From Candidatus Hydrogenedentota bacterium (GTDB lineage: Bacteria > Hydrogenedentota > Hydrogenedentia > Hydrogenedentales > CAITNO01), in contig CAIJOU010000590.1 of NCBI GenBank assembly GCA_903822375.1, positions 1 to 36,599 on the forward strand: a stretch of 36,599 bases of DNA, given 5' to 3'. The notes under the pieces were generated by a model that was not told the origin of the DNA, ran no database searches, and was given only the letters and a program-made list of their open reading frames with translations. Both the position numbers and the translations under genes were made by a program. The first letter of the stretch is position 1. Each line of letters begins with the position of its first letter. Positions 15,029-23,211 of the stretch are shown piece by piece.

Positions 15029-16027
15029 TCAGCGACCGGTCATTTTTTCCAAGTTCTCGGGGTACCGGTCCCCCTGCACTGCAATCTGGGATGCGGCGCT
15101 CCCGATTTCACTCAGGTCGTCCGATGTAAGGGTGAGCGCTGCCGCCCCGATGTTCTCTTCCAGACGATGCAGCTTTGTGGTGCCCGGGATCGGAACGATC
15201 CAAGGCTTCTGGGCAAGGAGCCACGCGAGCGCTATCTGGGCGGGAGTTGCCTGCTTCCGTTTTGCGATGCTCCCAAGCAGGTCAACCAGGGCCTGATTCG
15301 CCTTCAGTGCCTCCGGCGTGAAGCGCGGGAGTCTGCTGCGGAAGTCGGTGCTGTCGAACGTGGCGCTTTCGTCCATCTTGCCCGTGAGAAACCCCTTCCC
15401 CAGAGGGCTGTAGGGAACGAGGCCGATTCCGAGTTCTTCGAGCGTCGGAATTACCTCCGCCTCGGGCCGCCTCCACCACAGCGAGTATTCGCTTTGCAGC
15501 GCGGTCACGGGCTGTACGGCGTGCGCGCGGCGGATGGTCTGCACACCCGCTTCAGAAAGGCCGAAGTGTTTCACCTTGCCTTCCCCAATCAGTTCCTTTA
15601 CGGTTCCCGCCACGTCTTCAATGGGCACATCCGGGTCGACGCGATGCTGATAGAGCAGGTCGATGGTCCCGACCTTGAGCCGCTGGAGTGAGCCCTCAAC
15701 GGCCTGCCGGATGTGCTCCGGCCGGCTGTTCAGCCCCGCGGCACCCGGCCGCGTATCGGAGCCGCCGCAGTCGAACCCGAACTTGGTGGCGATCACCACC
15801 TGATCACGGACGGGGGCGAGGGCTTCGCCCACGAGTTCCTCGTTGGTGAATGGGCCGTAGACCTCGGCGGTGTCAAAAAACGTGACGCCCCGCTCCACGG
15901 CGGCCCGGAGCAGGGCGGTCATCTCTTGCGTGTCCTTGGGCGGTCCGTAGGAGAAGCTCATCCCCATGCAGCCCAGCCCGATGGCCGAGACTTCCAAATT
16001 GCTGTTTCCAAGGGTGCGTTTTTGCAT
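15029..16027 (-). CDS. Aldo/keto reductase
   Basis: 332 residues, a (beta/alpha)8 oxidoreductase. The opening is MQKRTLGNSNLEVSAIGLGC. The catalytic tetrad is visible as Asp and Tyr in FFDTAEVYG, Lys in VIATKFGFD and His in LLYQHRVDPD. The C-terminal NADPH-binding segment is IPGTTKLHRLEENIGA. It belongs with YghZ/AKR13-like proteins. It is the first gene of the operon, with AGGAG 8 nt upstream and a promoter about 100 nt upstream. Together with the SDR and alcohol dehydrogenase it suggests reduction of reactive carbonyls. Confidence 0.93.
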   Translation of the reverse strand: MQKRTLGNSNLEVSAIGLGCMGMSFSYGPPKDTQEMTALLRAAVERGVTFFDTAEVYGPFTNEELVGEALAPVRDQVVIATKFGFDCGGSDTRPGAAGLNSRPEHIRQAVEGSLQRLKVGTIDLLYQHRVDPDVPIEDVAGTVKELIGEGKVKHFGLSEAGVQTIRRAHAVQPVTALQSEYSLWWRRPEAEVIPTLEELGIGLVPYSPLGKGFLTGKMDESATFDSTDFRSRLPRFTPEALKANQALVDLLGSIAKRKQATPAQIALAWLLAQKPWIVPIPGTTKLHRLEENIGAAALTLTSDDLSEIGSAASQIAVQGDRYPENLEKMTGR

Positions 16028-16127
16028 CTCTTAATCTCCTGTCTATGGGTTAATCGGCGCCACTCCCGCGGGGGACGCCCGTAATGCACCATACTTTGCC
16101 GGGGGTTACCCGGCTCCTTATGAAGAA

Positions 16128-16155
16128 ATTGTACCCATGCCCATGGAAAAAGCAA
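16128..16155 (-). promoter_or_regulatory. Promoter of the oxidoreductase operon
   Basis: On the minus strand TTGCTT (16155-16150), a 16-nt spacer and TACAAT (16133-16128) stand about 100 nt before the aldo/keto reductase start. The -35 lies 13 bp from the direct-repeat operator candidate at 16168-16186, a placement that suits activation by the divergent AraC regulator. Confidence 0.55.
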
Positions 16156-16167
16156 TAGACCAATTCT

Positions 16168-16186
16168 GCCTGATTCTTGCCTGATT
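16168..16186. promoter_or_regulatory. Candidate AraC-type operator (direct repeat)
   Basis: GCCTGATT occurs at 16168-16175 and again at 16179-16186, 11 bp apart. The two helix-turn-helix motifs of one AraC-type monomer contact successive major grooves, so a repeat one helical turn apart between divergent regulator and operon is a natural target. Confidence 0.5.
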
Positions 16187-16199
16187 GTCCGAGATTTTG

Positions 16200-16225
16200 G
16201 ACGAATGTGTCGGGCAACATTCGTC
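16200..16225. repeat. Perfect inverted repeat upstream of araC-type gene
   Basis: Arms GACGAATGT (16200-16208) and ACATTCGTC (16217-16225) flank 8 bp, 40 nt before the AraC-type start. It may be an operator for autoregulation or for a second regulator, or a leader hairpin. Confidence 0.5.
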
Positions 16226-16265
16226 TCATGGTAAGATAAACAAAGTTAAGAACGGGAGAATTGCA

Positions 16266-17210
16266 ATGCATAAAAACAAGGCCGATTTTGCGCAGAAAGC
16301 CGCCGCCCTGGAACTTGGGCGCGCGGCGCTGGTGGAAAGAATTGCCCGATGGACCGGGAAGGCGGACAAGCCGGACACTGCGATCCCGGCCCTGTCGCTT
16401 CGCCGGTATGAGGCACCCACAGCGCCGACGAACTACATGCACGAACCGAGCATTTGCCTGTCCGTCCAGGGGGCCAAGCGCGTGCTGCTCGGAGAGGAAG
16501 TGTATGTGTATGACGCGCACCACTTCCTGATCACGTCCGTGGACCTGCCCGTTGTGGCGCAGGTCCTTGAGGCGAGCAATGAAAAACCCTACCTGGGACT
16601 GATGCTGAAGCTTGACCCTCGCTCGATTGCGCAACTGATGGTGGACAGTAACCTTCCGCTACCCCCGGCACGGCAGGCAAGCCGGGGAATGGCCGTCAGC
16701 GAGGTTTCGTTGACTTTGCTCAATGCTTTCCAGAGGCTGATTGATTTGCTTGATTCGCCCGGGGACATCCCGGTCCTTGCGCCGCTTATCCAGCGGGAAA
16801 TCCTTTATCGACTGCTTATGGGCGAACAGGGTCCGCGTCTGCGGCAAATCGGGGCGGCGGGAAGCCAGAGCCATCAGATCGCGCGGGCGATCGACTGGCT
16901 GAAGGGAAACTTTACCCGGCCGCTCCGTGTCGACGACCTGGCGGCCCACGCCCGGATGAGCACCTCAACCTTCCATCATCACTTCCGTGCATTGACGGCC
17001 ATGAGCCCGCTCCAGTTCCAGAAGTGGCTGCGGTTGCATGAAGCGAGACGGCTGATGCTTATTGAGCACCAGGATGCGGCCACCGCGGCATTCCAGGTCG
17101 GCTACGAGAGTCCATCCCAATTCAGCCGGGAGTATGGCCGCCTTTTCGGGGCGCCGCCGCTGCGCGACATCACGAACTTGCGCCAAATTGCCTCCGGTGA
17201 CCGGGCCTAG
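16266..17210 (+). CDS. AraC-family transcriptional regulator
   Basis: 314 residues. The N-terminal AraC_N-type sensor (about residues 40-190) includes EPSICLSVQGAKRVLLGEEVYVYDAHHFLITS, the signature of the subfamily that controls aldo/keto reductase and dehydrogenase genes. The C-terminal DNA-binding domain has two helix-turn-helix motifs: LRVDDLAAHARMSTSTFHHHF and AATAAFQVGYESPSQFSREYGRLFG. GGGAGAA lies 6 nt before the ATG at 16266. The divergent placement makes it the probable activator of the neighbouring operon. Confidence 0.92.
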   Translation: MHKNKADFAQKAAALELGRAALVERIARWTGKADKPDTAIPALSLRRYEAPTAPTNYMHEPSICLSVQGAKRVLLGEEVYVYDAHHFLITSVDLPVVAQVLEASNEKPYLGLMLKLDPRSIAQLMVDSNLPLPPARQASRGMAVSEVSLTLLNAFQRLIDLLDSPGDIPVLAPLIQREILYRLLMGEQGPRLRQIGAAGSQSHQIARAIDWLKGNFTRPLRVDDLAAHARMSTSTFHHHFRALTAMSPLQFQKWLRLHEARRLMLIEHQDAATAAFQVGYESPSQFSREYGRLFGAPPLRDITNLRQIASGDRA

Positions 17211-17531
17211 CGTCCAGCATATTCATGTGAGGGATACTGCGAAGTTTTCAACCGGTGGCAACCGCGACTTGAGCGCTCCGTTGCGAAGAGACCGGGCATC
17301 AGCGAGAGGTCAACGAACTTCTCGATGGCAGGGCGTGCACATTTGGCTTGACAGGCGATAACGCCATATAGAGCAAGGCGACGCGTGTGGTGAAAAGAGT
17401 AGGGGCGATAGACGGGATATGGACCGGGGCGGCATCCCAAAGTCCGTTGACCTAACGGTGCCCCAACGAAAGTCGTTGTACAGCATGGAAACAGTGGTGG
17501 GCGGGGATAATCTTTTGTCGCGCTTGCGCCG
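17211..17531. other. Gene-free stretch, nothing recognised
   Basis: This 321-bp gap lies between the AraC-type gene and the end of the TPR gene. Open frames exist on both strands (77 residues on minus at 17207-17440), but none has a Shine-Dalgarno sequence or a recognised domain. No terminator hairpin or promoter convinced me. It may hold decayed coding sequence. Confidence 0.4.
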
Positions 17532-19475
17532 CTACTTCAGCTTTTCCTGCAACTGCCGCGCCTCCGCGTCGTCCGGGTGCAGGTTGATATACCGTTCAAG
17601 CGCCGGTCGGGCTTCATCCACCCGGCCCAAGTCAGCCAGCACTTTGGCTTCTCCCCACCAGGCGGCGGCGAGTTTCGGGTCCTTCTCGCGGGCACCCTTG
17701 AAATCAGCCAGCGCGGGCTCGGCCCGGCCCATGGTCTGCTGCAAGGTGCCCCGCCGCAGGAGGAAGCGTTCCGGTTCCTGTTTGGCGCATTCCACGGCGT
17801 GGTTCATCGAATCCAGGGCGTCATCCATACGGTTGGCCTTGGCGAGCGCGTCCGCCTGGGCGGCCCAGCAGTCGTCAAACTTGGGTTTTTGAACCAGCGC
17901 CTTGGCGTATTGGGCCAGCGCCCGCTCTGTGTCGCCCACGCCCAGGTAGATGTTTCCAAGGTTGTACGCGATTTCCGGATTGTCCGGGTGAAGTTCCTCG
18001 GCGAACAGCAGGTCGCTGATGGCCTCCTGCGGTTTTCCCGTCTTTTCCAGCACCTTGGCCTTGCGGATGTACAGCTCATAGTCGGCGGGGTCCAGGTCGA
18101 GCGCTTTCCCGTAATCGTCCAGCGCCGCATCCCATTGCTGCATTTCGGCGTTCACAATGCCCCGCCATTTCAGCAGCCGCAGGGACGTTTCGTTAATGGC
18201 CAGGCCCTTGTCAAAATAGGATTTGGCGGTTTCGTAGCGGTCCTGGTAGCCGTAGACCATTCCCAAACCGTAATAGGCCTGGACGCAGTTGGGGTCGGTC
18301 CCCAGGGCCTGCAGAAAGTCTTCCTTTGCCTTGGTGAGGTCTTTCTTCTCGTCCTTGAGCCATGCCATGCCGCGGCTCGACAGCGCGAGCGAAAAGCCGG
18401 GATCGCATTGCAGCGCCTCGGTGTAGTACTCGCGGGCTTTGGCGAAGTTCCTGCGGTGCTCCGCCTCCAGAATGCCCTTCCAGAGAAGGATCATCTTGTC
18501 CAGATGCGCCGTCGCTTCGGCGCTGTCCGAACCTATGAATGGCAGTGTGACCAGCGAGGTCCACGACGTGACATGCGAACTCGAGCGCGACTTGGGCTTG
18601 CGGCTCAGATCCAGTGCTGCGTCCAGTTCCTTTTCCGCCTCCGCCAGCAGTGCGGCATGGTCAAGCAGTTTCTTGGGGTCGTTCGTGACCTTTTCCATAA
18701 GCAGCGCAGCATGGCGCCACCGCACCAGCGGATTGTCCGTGGCAAGCGACAACGCCTTCTTAATCTCGCTTTCGGCCGCATCGAACTTCTTCAAAGCTGT
18801 GTAGATTTGCGAGGAAAGAATGTGCGACTCGGGATTCTTGGGGCGCAGCCGCTGAAGCATGTGCGCCTGGGCCAATGCCCCGTGCGCGCGGTCGAGTTCC
18901 TCCCGGTTGATTGGCCGGTCGAGGTTGAGAAGGTCGCGAACCGTGGCCATGCCGCCGATGAAGGCCCGCTGAAACCGTATCTCCGAATCGTTGCCGTTCA
19001 GTTCCACCGCCTTGTCCAGCAGTTCCAGCGCGACGGTGGCGTTTTCCTCCTCCTCATACACCTGCACGGCGGTGTCGCAGTAGGTTTGCGCCATGCGCAC
19101 GATTTCAACTCGATCAATGTACCAGCCCATGAAACTCCAGAAAGCGGAGATGCCCATCACCACCGCCACCACGCGTACAGTCAGTTGTACCAGCCACAGC
19201 CGCCATCCCGCCTCCCGGTCCATTACGAACCGCGTCAGCCAGGTGGTCCAGGCCTCCCGGCTTTCCTCCTGCTTTTCCTGGGTCTGTTCGATTTGCTCTT
19301 CGATGCGCTCAAGCGATTCGCTTTGCTCCGTTTCCCGGTGCACAAGGCTGTTGAGCGCTTCGACCAATTTGGAAAGCATCTCGTTGGAGATTTGGCTCTG
19401 GCCGGACTGGTTCCCCGATGCGGCCGTCGGACCGCTTTCCGGTGCTGCGGGCGTGTTCTGTTCGTTTTCAGGCAC
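17532..19475 (-). CDS. Membrane-anchored TPR-repeat protein
   Basis: 647 residues from the GTG at 19475, which has AAGGAA 8-9 nt upstream; a TTG at 19514 would add 13 residues without such a site. The N-terminus is polar, then a Glu/Gln-rich coiled coil (about residues 40-75), one membrane helix (about 94-118), and then at least ten TPR-like units to the C-terminus. Examples are PNCVQAYYGLGMVYGYQDR, then YELYIRKAKVLEKTGKPQEA, and PEIAYNLGNIYLGVGDTERA. It probably scaffolds proteins at the membrane; partners are unknown. It follows the M48 protease gene by about 210 nt and may be co-transcribed. Confidence 0.85.
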   Translation of the reverse strand: MPENEQNTPAAPESGPTAASGNQSGQSQISNEMLSKLVEALNSLVHRETEQSESLERIEEQIEQTQEKQEESREAWTTWLTRFVMDREAGWRLWLVQLTVRVVAVVMGISAFWSFMGWYIDRVEIVRMAQTYCDTAVQVYEEEENATVALELLDKAVELNGNDSEIRFQRAFIGGMATVRDLLNLDRPINREELDRAHGALAQAHMLQRLRPKNPESHILSSQIYTALKKFDAAESEIKKALSLATDNPLVRWRHAALLMEKVTNDPKKLLDHAALLAEAEKELDAALDLSRKPKSRSSSHVTSWTSLVTLPFIGSDSAEATAHLDKMILLWKGILEAEHRRNFAKAREYYTEALQCDPGFSLALSSRGMAWLKDEKKDLTKAKEDFLQALGTDPNCVQAYYGLGMVYGYQDRYETAKSYFDKGLAINETSLRLLKWRGIVNAEMQQWDAALDDYGKALDLDPADYELYIRKAKVLEKTGKPQEAISDLLFAEELHPDNPEIAYNLGNIYLGVGDTERALAQYAKALVQKPKFDDCWAAQADALAKANRMDDALDSMNHAVECAKQEPERFLLRRGTLQQTMGRAEPALADFKGAREKDPKLAAAWWGEAKVLADLGRVDEARPALERYINLHPDDAEARQLQEKLK

Positions 19476-19550
19476 GGTGTTGGTTTCCTTGAGGATTAAG
19501 AAACTGTCGGGCAAGTTGGCGTGGGCTGCCTGGTTCCTCTTTCCTGCTCT

Positions 19551-19680
19551 CGCTCCTGCTCTTGCTCTTAATCTCGTTTGAAATCAAGAGGAATTAGCGA
19601 AAGTCACGCGCGTTTCTTTCAAGAGGCCGTCGCTTATTATTTCCATAGTTTGCGAACTGGAGCAAGAGCAAGATCAAGAG
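19551..19680. repeat. Imperfect inverted repeat of AGCAAG-type hexamers
   Basis: A left block of CTCCTGCTCTTGCTCTT (19552-19568) is mirrored by GAGCAAGAGCAAGATCAAGAG (about 19660-19680), separated by roughly 90 bp. The shared core is CTTGCTCTT and its complement. It fills the gap between the M48 protease stop and the TPR protein start. The hexamer repetition looks like slippage-prone simple sequence; a stem in the polycistronic mRNA is possible. Confidence 0.5.
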
Positions 19681-19682
19681 GC

Positions 19683-20594
19683 TTAAGGAAGTCTAGAAAG
19701 CGCGTCGGCAAAGCGGCCGACCCGGTCCGGAACCGGCGCGGGAATGGGATACTGGGCCTGCTGAATTTTTCCGGCATAAATCTGGGCGCGCTGTTCGGGA
19801 TAGCCGGCCCCGCCGTAGTTGCCCTTGTAGGCGCGGAAGCGTTCGAGCACGCCCAGCAGTGCGGACGGGTCATAGCCCAGCTTTGCGCAAATCTCTGCAG
19901 ACCGCGCGTCGGCCTCCGCCTCAAGGTCGCTGCTGTACCCGTTTGCCACGGACTTGTAGACTTCATCCGACAGGGGCCCGAGCACCTGGCCGAGGTCCTT
20001 GCCCACCGAGGTGTCCGAGGCCAGGTCCTGCAGGAGACCGCCCACCGCCTTGTTCTGGGCGCCTTCCTGAATGGCGCGCATGCCGTGGTGCAGTTCCACA
20101 TGCCCCACTTCGTGGCCCAGAATGGCCGCAAGCTCGTCTTCATTCCGGAGGAACTTGATCATGCCCGTCGTGACAAAGACGAATCCGCCGGGCGTGGCGA
20201 AGGCGTTTACGGTCGGGTTGTCCAGCACCACGAAATAGAATCCGCGGTACGGATAGGGGAGACCCGAACCAAGCGCGACAGTCTGCCCGACCTGGTCCAC
20301 GTACTTGGCCACCGGGCTGTCCACCGGCAGCGTCTTGCCGTTGCCCAGAAGACGTGCCGCCACACGGTAGCCGACCAGGTACTCATAGCGCGGCCCGGCC
20401 TGGGAGACACTGCTTGCCTCGCCGAGTTTCTGCGCCGCGCCTGTGGTTTGGTTGAAGATCTGGCCGCCCCTTCCCCCGATGGCATTGCCAATTGCGGAAA
20501 GGGGATTCTGCGCCGATGCGTCCTGCGCGAGGGCCAGTGCAGCCGCCGCGAACAGTGCCGCGGCAATCAGGCAATGAAGGCTTGGCTTGCTCAT
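19683..20594 (-). CDS. M48-family zinc metalloprotease, secreted
   Basis: 303 residues. A signal peptide (CLIAAALFAAAALALAQDASA) precedes an M48 peptidase domain with HEVGH at residues 161-165 (zinc ligands His161 and His165, catalytic Glu162) and the third-ligand segment LEAEADARS near residue 220. NAFATPGGFVFVTTGMI is a family signature just before the active site. It resembles periplasmic BepA/LoiP-type proteases that act in envelope quality control, but lacks the C-terminal TPR domain of BepA. A separate TPR protein is encoded just downstream. The start overlaps the SH3-protein stop (ATGA). Confidence 0.92.
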   Translation of the reverse strand: MSKPSLHCLIAAALFAAAALALAQDASAQNPLSAIGNAIGGRGGQIFNQTTGAAQKLGEASSVSQAGPRYEYLVGYRVAARLLGNGKTLPVDSPVAKYVDQVGQTVALGSGLPYPYRGFYFVVLDNPTVNAFATPGGFVFVTTGMIKFLRNEDELAAILGHEVGHVELHHGMRAIQEGAQNKAVGGLLQDLASDTSVGKDLGQVLGPLSDEVYKSVANGYSSDLEAEADARSAEICAKLGYDPSALLGVLERFRAYKGNYGGAGYPEQRAQIYAGKIQQAQYPIPAPVPDRVGRFADALSRLP

Positions 20595-21208
20595 TGGTGT
20601 GGTGCCTCCGCCTGTTTGTACTCCCCGAGTTTGCCGGTCTGCCGGAAATCACGGTGCTTGGCCTGTTCATCCTCCAGCGGTTTCGCGGCGATGATCTTGT
20701 CCAATGCGGGGTAGTTGGCCGCGCCGGCCTCGGCGCTGCCGCCGGCCCCCTTCACCGCGGCAAGGTCGGGATCTTCGCTTTCGCTGAACCCCTTGCCTGC
20801 TGCCTGGGTGTCGCCGATTTGCGGCGCCCCTGACGCCTGCTTGTTAAACTGGGCCTCCGTAACAGTTGCCCCCTCGGGCACGTAACCTTGTCCGCCGCCC
20901 GCCGCTGTCACACGCAACCATTGCGGGGTGTGCACCGACGGGGCCGCTTTGGCCTTGCCGGATTTCGCGCCCTTGCCGCCCGTGTTTTGCACCGGCGCCG
21001 AGGAATCGGCAAGCACCGCGCCGATCACCGTCACCGGGTCTCCGTACTTGAGCATGGTTACCGTGGTGGACAGGCCGTCCGGCGCGCCCTTCAAGGGCAG
21101 ATTCACCACGGAAATGCGCCTGAGTTCGCCTTTGGGTTCACCCCACGCCGTGACACACAGTCCTGCCAGCATCAGCAGGACGCACATAAAGCAAATCCTG
21201 GTATGCAC
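20591..21208 (-). CDS. Secreted bacterial SH3-domain protein
   Basis: 205 residues from a GTG at 21208, with AGGAGG 7 nt upstream. A signal peptide (ICFMCVLLMLAGLCVTAWG) is followed by one SH3-like beta barrel (about 30-115: VVNLPLKGAPDG, VTMLKYGDPVTVIG, WLRV, QGYVPEGAT). The barrel is interrupted by a Lys/Gly/Ala-rich insert. The C-terminus is an unstructured polar tail. Bacterial SH3 domains bind peptidoglycan or peptides. The 4-nt overlap with the M48 protease gene suggests the two act together in the periplasm. Confidence 0.8.
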   Translation of the reverse strand: MHTRICFMCVLLMLAGLCVTAWGEPKGELRRISVVNLPLKGAPDGLSTTVTMLKYGDPVTVIGAVLADSSAPVQNTGGKGAKSGKAKAAPSVHTPQWLRVTAAGGGQGYVPEGATVTEAQFNKQASGAPQIGDTQAAGKGFSESEDPDLAAVKGAGGSAEAGAANYPALDKIIAAKPLEDEQAKHRDFRQTGKLGEYKQAEAPHQ

Positions 21209-21300
21209 TGGAAAACCTCCTGGCCGGTCGGCCAAGACCGCCGCCCTTGTTTGTCCGTGTGGTCCGAGTCCGTCAGAGTGCTTCCAACGGGCACAGTTTA

Positions 21301-23127
21301 TTACTTCTTGCTGAGCACGTACAACGCCTCGTCAGCGCGCAGATTCGGCAGGAAATACACGGTTCCGTCGCCGCTCAGCGGAATCTCCCGGTCAATCCGG
21401 ATGCCAAGCTGATTACAGAACGCTCGGAAGTCCCAGATGGTTACCACGTGCCGGTTGGGCGTGTCGTACCATTTATAGGGCAGATGCTTCGTGACCGGCG
21501 TCTTGCCGGTGAAGAAGGTGAAGAAACGGGGCCGCCAGTGGCCGAAGTTGGGAAAGCTCACAATGCACTTCCGGCCAACGCGCAGCATTTCCTGAAGGGC
21601 AAGGTCCGTCTTGTGCAGGACCTGCAGCGTCATGCTCAAGAGCACGTAATCAAACGACTGGTCCGGGAGCGCGGGAAGCCCCTTTTCAATGTCGGCGTGG
21701 ATTACGGAAATGCCGCTTTCCACGCAGCGAACCACGGCGTTCTCGTCCACCTCCATGCCAACGGCGCGGACATTTCTTTTCTGCATCAACTGGCAGAGCA
21801 ATTCACCCCGTCCGCAGCCGATGTCGAGCACCCTGCTGCCTTCATCCACAAGGTCGACTATCATCTCGTAGTCCACGCGCCGCTGGGCGTGGAAGATGCT
21901 GCTGACAGCGGTCGGAGACGGCGCGTCCGGGGTGTCGGCGCAGGGGGAATTGCAGGTGCAGCAGCACCGTCCGGGGGTGGTGGCGGCGGCAAGCGCCCCC
22001 GACACCATTCGCGAAAGGGTTTCCACCTCCAAAAGAAACGCGTCATGGCCGTAGTCGCTGTGCACGTTGCAGAAGGACACGTCGCGGCCCGCGCGCGCCA
22101 GCGCGTACACGATCTTCTCGGACTCGTACGGCGGGAAGAGCCAGTCGGAGGTGAACGACACCACCAGCGCCCGCCCTGTCATGCGTCCAAGGGACGCATC
22201 CATCGAGGGCGTTCCCGCACTGATGTCGAAGTAGTCCATCGCCTTGGTCACATAGAGGTAACTGTTGGCGTCGAAGCGCTCGACAAACTGCTCGCCCTGG
22301 TAGTCAAGATAGGTTTCGACGTTGAACTCGCTGTCAAAACTGAATCCGAGATGGTCCGTGTTGCGCAGCGTGCGCCCGAATTTCCGGCTCATGGAAACGT
22401 CCGACAGGTACGTGATGTGGGCCATCATGCGCGCGATCGCGAGCCCCTTGCGCGGCCCGCCGGTCGGCCCATACTCTCCTTCAAGAAAGTCGGGGTCGGC
22501 CTGAATCGCGCTGCGGCCCACGGCGTCGAAGGCGATCTGCTGCGCGCCCGTGACCGGACTGGTCGCGATGAATATCGCGCTCGCGACCTCGTCGGGATAG
22601 CGCACCGCCCAGTCCAGCGCCTGCATGCCTCCCAGAGAACCGCCCAGGACACACAGCAGCCGGTTGATGCCCAGGTGCCGTATCAGCGCATGCTGTACCC
22701 GGACCATGTCGCCGACCGTGATGATGGGGAAATCGAGGCCGTACGGTTTGCCCGTCGCCGGGTTGACCGAACTGGGTCCCGTGGTTCCCTTGCAGCCGCC
22801 CAGAAAATTGGAGCAGATCACAAAATGCTTGTCGGTGTCTATGCCCTTGCCGGGACCGATCATCACGTCCCACCAGCCCGGTTTAGCGTCGTTGGGGGAA
22901 TACTTTCCCGCGGCGTGCGCGTCCCCGGAAAGGGCATGGCACACCAGCACCGCATTGGACCGATCGGCGTTCAGCGTGCCGTAGGTCTCATAGGCAACGG
23001 TGATTGGTCCCAGCCGTTCGCCGCTGTCCAGTTCCAGCATGTGCGGAGGCTCGGCAAAGGTGAAGTATTGGGTCTCGACGATGCCCACGGAACGGGAATC
23101 GCCGCTCTTGTTGCTGTTCTTTTCCAT
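21301..23127 (-). CDS. metXW: Homoserine O-acetyltransferase MetX fused to MetW
   Basis: 608 residues. Residues 1 to about 380 are a MetX alpha/beta hydrolase: HALSGDAHAAG oxyanion region, nucleophile Ser164 in GGSLGGMQ, Asp in FTSDWLFPP and His in YGHDAFLLE. This part acylates homoserine, the first committed step to methionine. Residues from about 415 are MetW, a SAM-binding-fold protein (RRVDYEMIVDLV, SRVLDIGCGRGELL, SFPNFGHWRPR, YDTPNRHVVT). MetX and MetW are usually separate neighbouring genes, and MetW supports MetX activity in some bacteria. The join carries Cys388, 389, 390, 392 and 396. The ATG at 23127 is preferred to a TTG at 23130; no strong ribosome site is visible. Confidence 0.93.
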   Translation of the reverse strand: MEKNSNKSGDSRSVGIVETQYFTFAEPPHMLELDSGERLGPITVAYETYGTLNADRSNAVLVCHALSGDAHAAGKYSPNDAKPGWWDVMIGPGKGIDTDKHFVICSNFLGGCKGTTGPSSVNPATGKPYGLDFPIITVGDMVRVQHALIRHLGINRLLCVLGGSLGGMQALDWAVRYPDEVASAIFIATSPVTGAQQIAFDAVGRSAIQADPDFLEGEYGPTGGPRKGLAIARMMAHITYLSDVSMSRKFGRTLRNTDHLGFSFDSEFNVETYLDYQGEQFVERFDANSYLYVTKAMDYFDISAGTPSMDASLGRMTGRALVVSFTSDWLFPPYESEKIVYALARAGRDVSFCNVHSDYGHDAFLLEVETLSRMVSGALAAATTPGRCCCTCNSPCADTPDAPSPTAVSSIFHAQRRVDYEMIVDLVDEGSRVLDIGCGRGELLCQLMQKRNVRAVGMEVDENAVVRCVESGISVIHADIEKGLPALPDQSFDYVLLSMTLQVLHKTDLALQEMLRVGRKCIVSFPNFGHWRPRFFTFFTGKTPVTKHLPYKWYDTPNRHVVTIWDFRAFCNQLGIRIDREIPLSGDGTVYFLPNLRADEALYVLSKK

Positions 23128-23166
23128 CAATTACCGCAGTCAGTTGGGAAGCCCAAAAAAGCAGAA

Positions 23167-23197
23167 GCGCACGTTGCCAACCATCGACAACGTGCGC
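23167..23197 (-). terminator. Terminator hairpin between metY and metXW
   Basis: A perfect 10-bp stem, GCGCACGTTG with CAACGTGCGC, and an 11-nt loop lie 15 nt after the metY stop. On the minus strand a T-run follows six bases later (complement of 23155-23160). It could end the cysK-metY transcript or attenuate read-through into metXW. Confidence 0.65.
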
Positions 23198-23211
23198 CCT
23201 TTATCATAGCA

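Noticed and set aside
17207..17440. 77-codon minus-strand frame between the AraC-type and TPR genes
   Set aside because: No Shine-Dalgarno sequence or domain, and it runs into the AraC-type gene end. It may be decayed sequence but cannot be supported as a gene.
17577..19499. 640-codon open frame on the + strand
   Set aside because: It lies antisense to the TPR protein, has an Arg/His/Gln-rich composition with no domain, and is the usual by-product of GC-rich third positions.
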